Source of the DNA: Chlamydiota bacterium
GTDB lineage: Bacteria > Chlamydiota > Chlamydiia > Chlamydiales > Simkaniaceae
Reading direction: 5' to 3'
Length of the DNA: 51,783 nt
Assembly: GCA_021772245.1 (NCBI GenBank)
Contig: JAJFMH010000025.1
Location: 1 to 51,783, forward strand
Below the pieces are notes generated by a model. It made no database searches. It saw nothing but the letters and a program-made list of their open reading frames with translations, and had not been told where the DNA came from. Both the position numbers and the translations under genes were made by a program. The number at the start of each line of letters is the position of its first letter. The first letter of the stretch is position 1. This document shows, piece after piece, positions 44,407 through 51,783 of the stretch.

Positions 44407-47117
44407 TATACATCCGAGGTTTTCATTTGTTCATCTAAGGCCTTGTAACTTATCTTGCCCGCAGCATTTGTTGGAATTTCATTGATTTCATGTACCTGAT
44501 TAATTTTTACAATTCTTGCAAACTGATTCTCTTGTAAGATATCGTTAACCATATCTTTTTCTAAAGGCGCTATACAAAAAAGATGCAGCAATGGTTTTTC
44601 ATTTTCTTTTTGCTGAGCGCAAACAGAGAGAAAAGCTTTGTCTTCGGGAACTTGAAAAAGCTTCCTATTTATAACTTCTTTGGTAAGAACCTCTTCAATA
44701 GAATGAAGACTAATCATCTCCCCTCCAATTTTTACAAAGCGTTTGAGCCTACCTGATAATATTAGATTATTATCTTCATCTAAAAAACCCAGGTCTCCAC
44801 TTCGATACCATCTTTTACCATCAAGTTCAATAAATGGATCCTTTTTACCCTCTCCTAAATATCCAGAAAATACCGAATCGCCATGAATGCAGATTTCACC
44901 AGTTTCACCTTTAGGTAGCTTTTCCAAAGTCTCTAAATGGATGGTACAAATCTCAATATTGCCAATCGGTTTACCAACCCCTTTTTTGACATCTCCTTCT
45001 CTTTGAATCGTAACAATTGGAGAACACTCAGTAATTCCATAACCTTCAATCATCTCAGCTTGAGGAAGATTTTTGCTTGCATAGGCAAGTAAACTTTCTG
45101 AAGCTTTTTCAGCGCCTGTTACTAGAAGTCGAATAGACTTCAAATCATCCTTTTCAGCGATTTGAAATAGGTTTTGATAAAAGCTTGGCGCTAAACATAT
45201 AATTGTGGCCTGTACTCTTTTTACATCCTCTGCTATTGCCTGAGCATCTGTTGGGTCTGGCGCAAAAAAGGCTCGTATCCCATAAAGAATCGGAAAAAAG
45301 CCTGTAACAGTGAAACCAAAAGAGTGAAAAGGCGGCAAGGAGGCATAGAGAATATCTGATGGCTTCAAGCTTGTATCGTGCTGGACAGAGCGCAGGTTCG
45401 ATAAAATATTGTGATGAGATAGTGGCACAGCTTTCGGGAAATTTTCAGTACCTGATGTAAATAAAACAACAGCCGTATCTTCTTTTTTCTGGTTCGTAAG
45501 TCCAAGCTTTTTAAGTTTAGCCTTTACGTTTCTTTTAGATAGAAACATTGCGGAAAGTTTATCTGAAAGAGTAATTGATCTTCTCACATCTTCAAGTAAG
45601 ATTAGTTTTTCAATTGCATCACCAATTTCTAGATAAGCTAAGCGATCTAAAAACTTCTGCGATGTAATAATCGACTCTATGGAAAGCTCTTTTACGCCAT
45701 GTTCAATATTTCGAGAGCCCGCTGTCCAATTCAGCATTACAGGAATCTTTTTTGCGATTAAACAGGCAAGCGTTGTGATATATGATCCAATGGAAGATGG
45801 AAGCATTATACCTACGTACTCTCCAGGAAGTTTGGCAATTTTTTCAGCAAGTAGGATTGCTCCTATTTCCCATCTTTTATATGTGATTTTTCCACTATTA
45901 TTATCAGCTGCGCAAATATGATTTTTGAGGCGATCAGAACTATTAAAAAAAGCTTCTACTAAAGTAGAACCTTTAGGGATATCAAGAACAGGTCTGTCCT
46001 CATTCCCCCATGAAAAAGGGGGCATATGCATATTACCGCGCTTTTTCGCGCCTTTTTGACTTAGAACTACTAAGATATCTGCTACAGTAGCAAACTCTGA
46101 AGGGGTAACTTTTGGTAATTCATACCTTTGATCTAAATATGCAATAAGGGTTGCTACATCTAAAGAATCAAGCCCCAAATCAATAGATAGATCCATGCTC
46201 TGGGAAATTTTATCACTTGTCGTTTTTGCAAGTTTTGCTAAATGTAAATAGACATCTTCTTGAACTTTGAAAGGAACTTTCACATCTTGAGTAGATTGCA
46301 CTTTGTCTTCTTGAAACGTTACTTGAGGAAGCTCCTTCTTAAAGCAACTATAAGAAACAAGCTTAACAGGTTCCTTGTCCACAATGTCTTTTGACCCTTC
46401 TTCTTTTGGGTATTGATTATACCACTTCTCTAAAAGTTTGTTCATTTCCATTTTAGAAGAAGCTTGCGTAATTTCTTTAGGCGCTATGGCAAACTCAATT
46501 ATTACCTTCCGTTTTGGGACGAAGAAAATACCATTTTTTAATACTATTTTAATGCCTCGAGCAATCCCACCCCAAAAATCGGGTAATTTGCCATCTAAAG
46601 CTCTAGAAAAGGAACTTCCCCAAAGTCCAGTTGTTCGAACAAGTACAATATTCGCATCTCTGTTTTTTTCGATAACATTGTAAGTAAATGAGCTGCCGCC
46701 GATTACCTCTTTTGATTTTCTCTTTAGGTGTCCTGCTGGATACACAAGAATATTTTCTCCCTGATCGAGAACTTCATGCATTTGCTCTAATACTTTATCG
46801 AGCTTCTTTTTTTTCCATTCATTAACAGTTGTCTCGAAATTAGGAATCGGAATCGCCCCTGCAAAGTTCATGAAAAAAGAAACGCCTTTTAAATAAAAAA
46901 AGTGTTCAACAACAAGAGGTTTGGGATGTTTAAACCCTGTCAAATATGACGTGAGCATTGGGGGATCGATTTCAGCAGGGTGGGAAGGAAGAAAAAAGAT
47001 CCCTTTTTTCTTATTAAGTCGTTTTTTTACTTCTTTAAGCCCTTTAATTTGAACGTCATACCTAACAGACAAGATACATCTTAGTATCCCATACATGAAT
47101 TTTTGAAGCAGAGTCAT
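44406..47117 (-). CDS. aas: Aas-like fusion: PlsC acyltransferase, acyl-carrier domain and acyl-ACP/acyl-CoA synthetase
   Basis: A 903-residue multidomain protein for phospholipid acylation. The N-terminal PlsC domain (about 20-220) has the HX4D motif H46-D51 (PSHPAEIDPPML). Residues 285-355 form an acyl-carrier domain with the phosphopantetheine serine S318 in LGLDSLDVATL. The rest is an ANL-family adenylating domain: LFTSGTENFPKAVPLSH (from T554), EGYGITECSPI, WYRSGDLG and GRLKRFVKIGG. It likely activates scavenged fatty acids and transfers them to lysophospholipid or to its own carrier domain. E. coli Aas is shorter (719 residues) and lacks a carrier domain; by my recollection Chlamydia has separate PlsC-like and Aas-like neighbours. 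No ribosome site of note was found. Confidence 0.9.
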   Translation of the reverse strand: MTLLQKFMYGILRCILSVRYDVQIKGLKEVKKRLNKKKGIFFLPSHPAEIDPPMLTSYLTGFKHPKPLVVEHFFYLKGVSFFMNFAGAIPIPNFETTVNEWKKKKLDKVLEQMHEVLDQGENILVYPAGHLKRKSKEVIGGSSFTYNVIEKNRDANIVLVRTTGLWGSSFSRALDGKLPDFWGGIARGIKIVLKNGIFFVPKRKVIIEFAIAPKEITQASSKMEMNKLLEKWYNQYPKEEGSKDIVDKEPVKLVSYSCFKKELPQVTFQEDKVQSTQDVKVPFKVQEDVYLHLAKLAKTTSDKISQSMDLSIDLGLDSLDVATLIAYLDQRYELPKVTPSEFATVADILVVLSQKGAKKRGNMHMPPFSWGNEDRPVLDIPKGSTLVEAFFNSSDRLKNHICAADNNSGKITYKRWEIGAILLAEKIAKLPGEYVGIMLPSSIGSYITTLACLIAKKIPVMLNWTAGSRNIEHGVKELSIESIITSQKFLDRLAYLEIGDAIEKLILLEDVRRSITLSDKLSAMFLSKRNVKAKLKKLGLTNQKKEDTAVVLFTSGTENFPKAVPLSHHNILSNLRSVQHDTSLKPSDILYASLPPFHSFGFTVTGFFPILYGIRAFFAPDPTDAQAIAEDVKRVQATIICLAPSFYQNLFQIAEKDDLKSIRLLVTGAEKASESLLAYASKNLPQAEMIEGYGITECSPIVTIQREGDVKKGVGKPIGNIEICTIHLETLEKLPKGETGEICIHGDSVFSGYLGEGKKDPFIELDGKRWYRSGDLGFLDEDNNLILSGRLKRFVKIGGEMISLHSIEEVLTKEVINRKLFQVPEDKAFLSVCAQQKENEKPLLHLFCIAPLEKDMVNDILQENQFARIVKINQVHEINEIPTNAAGKISYKALDEQMKTSDV

Positions 47118-47314
47118 TTGAGGTTCATTTCCTATATTTACAAATTTTTTGCCATCTTATCATAAAGCTCCTTTGTAGAATAGCACTAGGAAATCTCGTT
47201 TGATCCCAACATACATTTATTTTGAGTAATAAATTTGCTTCATCCTAATGCCATTTTTTCTGCACTATGATATATTTCTAAGAGGCTACTATTTCCACTA
47301 TCTAACTTCAAATC

Positions 47315-48298
47315 ATGCATAAAATTCTACTATTTCTACTTACTCCTCTTTTTGGATTTGCAATTGATATTACAACTTTCGAACTAGCTCAAAAAAGAGC
47401 GCATGAAGAAGGAGCCATCATGAAGCGCTGTGAAAAAAGAATCCCTCTTTATGATTTGAAACCGGGATGTTTTTTTGAAGAGATTACGGAAAAAGTCTAT
47501 GCAAGCACTCTTTTTAGCGCATCTTTAAAAGAAAGCGCTAAATCACAATCGAGGCGATTTTTTCTCTTTTCACATCCAAGTGATAAGGTGATGGTTAAGG
47601 CGTTTTTGTCCTATATACCTTCTCAATCCGCAGACCTGCTACTACTTCTGCGAGGTGGAAATAAACTCTTTGGTCTACCGGCGCCTCTAAATTCACTCTC
47701 TCTAATTCCAAGTTGTAATATCATCATACCAGCATACCGGGGAAGTGTGGGAGATGGCATCGATGAATTAGGAGGTGATGACATTAATGATATTCTTCAT
47801 CTAATACATCACATACCTATGCTTGAGCATAAACTTGGCATTATGTCTCAGAACAAGAGATATGTGCTTGGCCGCTCAAGAGGCGCCATGCAGATGTTTT
47901 TAGCTCTCAATAAATATCCGAAGCTGCAAACTTACTTTGACAAAGCTATTTCCTTATCAGGAATGCTAGATATGGAAACTACTCTTGCAGAGCGCCCGAT
48001 CTTAAAGAAAAGATTCATCAAAGAATTTGGACTACAAATCGGCTTGAATGACCAGGCCTGGATAGATAGACGCTCCGCAATTAAAAATGTCCAGTTAATA
48101 CGAAAAGATTTACCTATTCTTATTTTACAAGGCTTACAGGACATTCGTACCTCTCCAATCCATGGAAGAAAAATGAAAAGCACATTGCAAAAGATAAATG
48201 CAGATGTAACGCTTTTAGAATTTGAAAGTGGAAACCACTGCCTTCAAAACATTCCTCAAAAAAGAATGAAAGCAATTACAAATTTTCTACAGTCCTAA
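47315..48298 (+). CDS. Exported alpha/beta hydrolase (prolyl-oligopeptidase/esterase-like)
   Basis: A 327-residue protein with a likely signal peptide (MHKILLFLLTPLFGFA). The core has the alpha/beta-hydrolase layout: a strand-turn region LLLLLRGGNKLFG as oxyanion loop, PAYRGSVGDGIDELGGDD, nucleophile S188 in VLGRSRGAMQMFLAL, acid D276 in ILQGLQDIRTSP, and H308 in ESGNHCLQ. The spacing fits S9-type peptidases and related esterases. The substrate is unknown, and periplasmic location is inferred from the signal. It diverges from the aas-like gene across 197 nt and has no clear ribosome site. Confidence 0.82.
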   Translation: MHKILLFLLTPLFGFAIDITTFELAQKRAHEEGAIMKRCEKRIPLYDLKPGCFFEEITEKVYASTLFSASLKESAKSQSRRFFLFSHPSDKVMVKAFLSYIPSQSADLLLLLRGGNKLFGLPAPLNSLSLIPSCNIIIPAYRGSVGDGIDELGGDDINDILHLIHHIPMLEHKLGIMSQNKRYVLGRSRGAMQMFLALNKYPKLQTYFDKAISLSGMLDMETTLAERPILKKRFIKEFGLQIGLNDQAWIDRRSAIKNVQLIRKDLPILILQGLQDIRTSPIHGRKMKSTLQKINADVTLLEFESGNHCLQNIPQKRMKAITNFLQS

Positions 48299-48311
48299 AA
48301 TGTTCCTAAAG

Positions 48312-48542
48312 TCAAGGAGCACCGAAACAGCATTCGATAAGTCCCCAAAAAATGTCTTCTGCATCTGGAATTTGTTCTATGCATCTATTAGCAGATTCTC
48401 TTAGGAGCTCACAACATGCTCCGACTCCAAATACGCAACTTGCGACATTACTTATAGCATTATTTTGTTCCTCTAAAGTATCCCACACAACTTCTTTCGG
48501 AGGAGGTCTCTGAGAATTTGTGATTGGTAATACAGCAGCCAT
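48312..48542 (-). CDS. Small cysteine-rich protein of unknown function
   Basis: A 76-residue frame with six cysteines (SCVFGVGACCELL, RCIEQI, ECCFGAP) and a Pro-rich N-terminus. A plausible ribosome site (GGGGTGA) precedes the ATG by a few nt, which favours a real gene. No signal peptide or known domain is seen. It converges on the hydrolase gene with a 13-nt gap. Cysteine richness would fit a disulfide-linked envelope or helical-hairpin protein, but this is speculation. Confidence 0.5.
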   Translation of the reverse strand: MAAVLPITNSQRPPPKEVVWDTLEEQNNAISNVASCVFGVGACCELLRESANRCIEQIPDAEDIFWGLIECCFGAP

Positions 48543-48727
48543 GTTTCACCCCAAACGATTTAAAAAACAAAAATTATCAGTTGCAGCTTCATTTTTTACA
48601 AATCAATATTCTCAAAAAAACTTTAAAAATTACATCACAAGTGTTTGAAGATAAACTATCTCCCTTAAATAGGGTTCTTATCGGATGATTTTTGATTTTT
48701 CTTTATCAAATATTTAAAATAAAAAAT

Positions 48728-48756
48728 TTGACTTCTCTTCAAAAAAAATCTAAACA
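48728..48756 (+). promoter_or_regulatory. Possible sigma-70-type promoter for the 84-residue gene
   Basis: TTGACT (48728-48733), a good -35, is followed after 17 nt by TAAACA (48751-48756), a poor -10, 39 nt before the gene start. The surrounding 250-nt gap between the divergent small genes is AT-rich and otherwise featureless. Confidence 0.35.
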
Positions 48757-48795
48757 AGAGGAAATTTAACCCTTATAAAGCAAAAGGAGCCAAAG

Positions 48796-49050
48796 ATGCC
48801 TATTCCTAGTAATTTCTCAGCGCCAGATCAACCTAATATGCATGAGCAAGCAGATCATGTAAAAAAAGCATGCAGCGCATCAAAAGAGACTCATAGCCTC
48901 AAAACTGATAAAGAGACTCGTAGCCTCAAAACTGATATGGAAAAATTTCTGGATCAAAAAAGCAAAAGTAGAGTTTATAAAAAACTATATGACTCTAAAT
49001 CAAGGATCACTAAAATATTTAGAGGAATATCTCATCAAAAACTACCCTAG
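48796..49050 (+). CDS. Small basic protein with an internal 9-residue duplication, function unknown
   Basis: An 84-residue protein with a strong ribosome site (AAAGGAG, 7 nt before ATG). The N-terminus is polar (MPIPSNFSAPDQPNMHEQAD); the middle contains KETHSLKTD-KETRSLKTD, and the C-terminal 35 residues are basic and probably helical. No signal peptide or membrane segment is present. It overlaps the convergent bioY end by 4 nt. A small lineage-specific effector or nucleic-acid-binding protein is possible; nothing confirms it. Confidence 0.62.
   Translation: MPIPSNFSAPDQPNMHEQADHVKKACSASKETHSLKTDKETRSLKTDMEKFLDQKSKSRVYKKLYDSKSRITKIFRGISHQKLP
48883..48936 (+). repeat. Tandem 27-nt duplication inside the 84-residue gene
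   Basis: 48883-48909 and 48910-48936 differ at one base. The unit encodes KETHSLKTD then KETRSLKTD and keeps the frame, which points to recent slippage within a coding sequence. Confidence 0.9.
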
Positions 49051-49631
49051 TTTAGCGTGAGATAAAGTGAAGTTTCCTTATATCTTTTGTATAAAATTGC
49101 AAAGAAAATAAGCTTTAATAACGCTCCTGGTATAAAAGGAATAACACCAAGCTCTATGGCTCTACTTGTACCGACAAAACTACCAAGCCACGACGCTCCA
49201 AATAGATAAAGGATAATATTGCCAAGTACCATTGCAACAAAGACTATTGAGGCTGTTTTTTTAGTGGATAATTCTACAATGAGTCCCACTAAAAAAGCAG
49301 CAAGTACATAACCTAAAATATATCCACCTGTTGGACCTAAAATACATGCGATACCAGCTTTTCCACCAAACACTGGAAGACCAAAAGCGCCTTGCACAAG
49401 AAATAACAACACTGCAAGTGTTGCTCTTTGCGATCCAAGTATTGCAGCTACAAATAAGATGACATGTGGTTGCAAAGCAATAGGTACTGGCGTGTTTGGA
49501 AGATGGATTACAAGCGGCGAACAAAGTGAAATTACGATAGATGAAAATAAGACAACAAGCCAATCTAGAATTAGCTTTTTATATGGATGTAAAATGTTTG
49601 TCTGTCTAAATATATGCAATAAAATAACCAC
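49047..49631 (-). CDS. bioY: BioY-type biotin transporter (ECF S component)
   Basis: A 194-residue membrane protein with about six hydrophobic segments. The family signature is clear: VQGAFGLPVFGGKAGIACIL followed by GPTGGYILGYVLAAFLVG, the biotin-binding region of BioY. It imports biotin alone or with EcfAT energising proteins, none of which is in this window. The start is a GTG at 49631 or a nearby TTG, since no ATG fits; no good ribosome site helps to decide. It is last in the rsfS-fabF-Nudix-bioY run, 25 nt after the Nudix gene, suiting supply of biotin for acetyl-CoA carboxylase next to a fatty-acid synthesis gene. Confidence 0.92.
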   Translation of the reverse strand: MVILLHIFRQTNILHPYKKLILDWLVVLFSSIVISLCSPLVIHLPNTPVPIALQPHVILFVAAILGSQRATLAVLLFLVQGAFGLPVFGGKAGIACILGPTGGYILGYVLAAFLVGLIVELSTKKTASIVFVAMVLGNIILYLFGASWLGSFVGTSRAIELGVIPFIPGALLKLIFFAILYKRYKETSLYLTLN

Positions 49632-49656
49632 TCAGCTGCATGTCAGAGCAGATATT

Positions 49657-50076
49657 TTACATAGTATTTAGAATTAAGTTCAATTGATTAAATAATTTTT
49701 TTTGCCCTTCGAAGATAGCATAGGCCAACAATGAACTCGCCTTTACCCATTTACCATGAAGAACTTCTTTGGGCTGAGGTTTAAAGTTGCCTGTGATCTC
49801 ACCAAAAAAATAACAAACGTGTTTTTCAATTAAGACATTATCTCGATAGAATTGATAACTCTCTTCCACTTCTCGAAGAGATAAAATTTTTACAAGTTCA
49901 AAACCTGTCTCTTCTTGCAACTCTCTTTCTGCAGTATCCTCTGGATGTTCACCTGGATTTTTATGACCCTTTGGAAATCCCCAGTACTCTCCTTTTGCAT
50001 GCTGAATCATAAATACTTCTTTTGTAGAAGGATTTAAAGGAATAATACCGAAAGCCTTTTCAATTTTTGGATCCAT
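49657..50076 (-). CDS. Nudix hydrolase, probably bis(5'-nucleosyl)-tetraphosphatase type
   Basis: A 139-residue protein with a complete Nudix box from G37 to about G58: GHKNPGEHPEDTAERELQEE, with the metal-binding residues R51, E52, E55 and E56. The segment YWGFPKGHKNPGE resembles Ap4A hydrolases, and the Chlamydia gene in the same place (CT771 by recollection) is such an enzyme. It probably removes dinucleoside polyphosphates made by tRNA synthetases. It starts 5 nt after fabF. Confidence 0.92.
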   Translation of the reverse strand: MDPKIEKAFGIIPLNPSTKEVFMIQHAKGEYWGFPKGHKNPGEHPEDTAERELQEETGFELVKILSLREVEESYQFYRDNVLIEKHVCYFFGEITGNFKPQPKEVLHGKWVKASSLLAYAIFEGQKKLFNQLNLILNTM

Positions 50077-50081
50077 GTCAA

Positions 50082-51335
50082 CTACTCTTTAAATTGTGAA
50101 AAAGCAACAACTGCGTTGTGCCCCCCAAAACCAAAGGAGTTTACAAGTGCTGTACGCACTTTTCGATCCACAACTTGATTTTGTGCTAAGTTAAGATCTT
50201 TAACCTCTTCTTCCACATTTTTCAAGTTAATTGTTGGATGAATTTTTCCTGTCTCAATAGCTTTTATAGCAGCAATAGACTCAATTCCACCTGCAGCGCC
50301 TAGACAGTGACCTGTAAGAGACTTAGTAGCATTGATTACGATATTTTTTGTCTGATCACCAAACACTGTTCGAATACCACGTATTTCACATAAATCACCA
50401 ACAGGGGTTGATGTTGCATGCGCATTAATGTAGTCCACTTCTTCAAGTAGAATATTCCCATTCTCAAGTGTCTTTTTCATGCAATCTGCAACGCCAGATC
50501 CATCTTCAACGGGAGCTGTAATATGGTACGCATCGCAATTGATGTGCCCACCAGTATATTCAGCAAGAATTCGAGCACCTCTTTTTTTGGCATGCTCATA
50601 ACACTCTAGCACAAGTACACCAGCGCCCTCTCCCACTACAAAACCATTGCGAGAAGTATCCCAAGGTCTAGATGCACCTTGCGGGTTATCATTGTCTTCT
50701 GAAAGAGCTTTCATCGCAACAAAACCACCTACTCCGATCGGATTGATGGGCGCTTCAGCGCCACCACAAACCATTAGGTCTGCGTCACCTAGCTGAATGT
50801 GATTTGCTGCGGCAATAATGGAATGATTAGACGTAGCGCAAGCTGTTGACATAGAATAATTCGGACCAGTAAACCCAGTATCAATCGCAAGAAGCGCGGA
50901 TCCCATATTTGTAATAATATAGGGAACAAAAAAGGGTGTTATGCGATTTACCCCTTTTTCAGTAAGAGTTTTTACTCCGTCATGAAATACCGACATACCA
51001 CCCATACCAGAGCCAATAATGACTCCGCACCTACTCTTGTCCAGTTTAGAAAGAGCCTCTTCATTGACTTGCGCCGATTCCAAAGCTTTTTTTCCAGCAA
51101 CCATCGCATAACGGATAAATGGATCAACTCTACGAGCCTGTTTTTTATCCATGTAACCATCAACACTGAAATCTTGCACTTCACCGGCAAATTTAGTGGA
51201 AAATGTGCTGCAATCGAAAGCTTCAATAGGGCGAACGCCGCTTTTGCCTTGGAGAAGTTGCTCATAAAAGTGATCAACATCTGTTCCAAAGCAAGATACA
51301 ATACCGTAACCAGTAACTACAATTCTTTTTTTCAT
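50082..51335 (-). CDS. fabF: 3-oxoacyl-[acyl-carrier-protein] synthase II
   Basis: Condenses malonyl-ACP with acyl-ACP in type II fatty-acid elongation. The 417 residues carry the catalytic triad C166 (MSTACATSN), H306 (NAHATSTPVGD) and H343 (KSLTGHCLGAAGG), and the N-terminal MKKRIVVTGYGIVSCFGTDV. GEGAGVLVLE and NSFGFGGHNA complete the KAS signature. A GAGG ribosome site precedes the ATG. It lies 14 nt after rsfS. Confidence 0.97.
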   Translation of the reverse strand: MKKRIVVTGYGIVSCFGTDVDHFYEQLLQGKSGVRPIEAFDCSTFSTKFAGEVQDFSVDGYMDKKQARRVDPFIRYAMVAGKKALESAQVNEEALSKLDKSRCGVIIGSGMGGMSVFHDGVKTLTEKGVNRITPFFVPYIITNMGSALLAIDTGFTGPNYSMSTACATSNHSIIAAANHIQLGDADLMVCGGAEAPINPIGVGGFVAMKALSEDNDNPQGASRPWDTSRNGFVVGEGAGVLVLECYEHAKKRGARILAEYTGGHINCDAYHITAPVEDGSGVADCMKKTLENGNILLEEVDYINAHATSTPVGDLCEIRGIRTVFGDQTKNIVINATKSLTGHCLGAAGGIESIAAIKAIETGKIHPTINLKNVEEEVKDLNLAQNQVVDRKVRTALVNSFGFGGHNAVVAFSQFKE

Positions 51336-51349
51336 AAAACAATCCTCAC

Positions 51350-51724
51350 TTAAGAAGAGACAGCATCCTCAATGTCGATTTCAAGATCTACGATTTCGCT
51401 ATCACTCCAAAGACTTTCTAAATGGTATTTTTCACGCATCTCTGGCATAAACAAATGAATGATGAAGGTGCCATAATCGAGTACAACCCAATCACCTGTT
51501 TGCATCCCTTCTGCGTGTATTGGTCTTTCGTTTTTCTCTTTTAGAGCATCTTGTATTGCTCTTCCAATTGCGGTAACGTGCCTATCTACATTTCCTTGAG
51601 CAACAATTACATAGTCTGTAATGGAAGAGTGATTTCTAATATCAATTGCAACGATATTAGAACCCTTTTTCTCAAAGATAGTTTGAGCAATTAGATTTAA
51701 AAGATCTTTTGAAACATCAGTCAT
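51350..51724 (-). CDS. rsfS: Ribosomal silencing factor RsfS (YbeB/Iojap family)
   Basis: Binds ribosomal protein uL14 and blocks subunit joining when nutrients are low. In 124 residues the family pattern is visible: IDIRNHSSITDYVIVAQGNV, the HVTAIGRAIQDALKE helix, AEGMQTGDWVVLDYGTFIIH and LFMPEMREKYHLESLW. The C-terminus is acidic (EIVDLEIDIEDAVSS). It is first in the operon leading to fabF; 59 nt of upstream sequence remain before the window edge. Confidence 0.96.
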   Translation of the reverse strand: MTDVSKDLLNLIAQTIFEKKGSNIVAIDIRNHSSITDYVIVAQGNVDRHVTAIGRAIQDALKEKNERPIHAEGMQTGDWVVLDYGTFIIHLFMPEMREKYHLESLWSDSEIVDLEIDIEDAVSS

Positions 51725-51783
51725 ATAATTAGCAGTATAGTATAAAATGAAATTATTTGCGGTCAGAGTATAAATTACGCAGA

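Overview
The window is AT-rich chromosomal DNA from a member of the phylum Chlamydiota, most likely an environmental (non-Chlamydiaceae) lineage. The assignment rests on gene neighbourhoods I recall from Chlamydia: an M16 peptidase beside htrA; sucD-sucC-ftsY; lysS next to cysS; rsfS-fabF-Nudix; plus priA and an aas-like gene. Two-partner-secretion loci, a glutamate decarboxylase and an AAA/DUF234 ATPase are absent, as far as I know, from pathogenic Chlamydia, so a larger-genome relative is favoured. I cannot assign a family or species. No rRNA, tRNA, CRISPR array, insertion sequence or replication origin was seen, and no gene-free stretch exceeds 300 bases.

Layout. 1-4.8 kb (+): 3' end of an M16C peptidase, the periplasmic protease htrA, and a large helical protein of unknown function. 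4.8-21.4 kb (-): a probable operon, read right to left, made of a TpsB outer-membrane transporter, two filamentous-haemagglutinin-type TpsA exoproteins and two paralogous secreted proteins resembling GH81 endo-beta-1,3-glucanases. A 46-codon TpsA remnant lies between the two GH81-like genes. 21.5-24.7 kb (-): sucC-sucD and an M50 membrane protease. 24.8-28.8 kb (+): ftsY, an unknown protein and priA. 28.8 kb (-): a YjdM/PhnA-type zinc-ribbon protein. 29.5-38.0 kb: a second two-partner locus, with a 2266-residue TpsA carrying nine 126-residue repeats and a convergent TpsB. 38.1-43.0 kb (+): glutamate decarboxylase, lysS, a pair of palindromes and an AAA/DUF234 ATPase. 43.0-47.1 kb (-): cysS and a PlsC-ACP-acyl-ACP synthetase fusion. 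47.3-49.0 kb: an exported alpha/beta hydrolase and two small unknown proteins. 49.0-51.7 kb (-): the rsfS-fabF-Nudix-bioY operon.

How it fits together. Housekeeping blocks (TCA cycle, SRP receptor, primosome, two tRNA synthetases, fatty-acid and lipid synthesis, biotin uptake, ribosome silencing) are interrupted by envelope and surface modules. The most unusual module is the 16.5-kb TpsB-TpsA-TpsA-GH81-GH81 cluster. It lies between htrA and sucD, which I recall as neighbours in Chlamydia. It suggests a surface adhesin system paired with enzymes acting on beta-1,3-glucan, perhaps a host wall or storage polysaccharide; that role is inferred.
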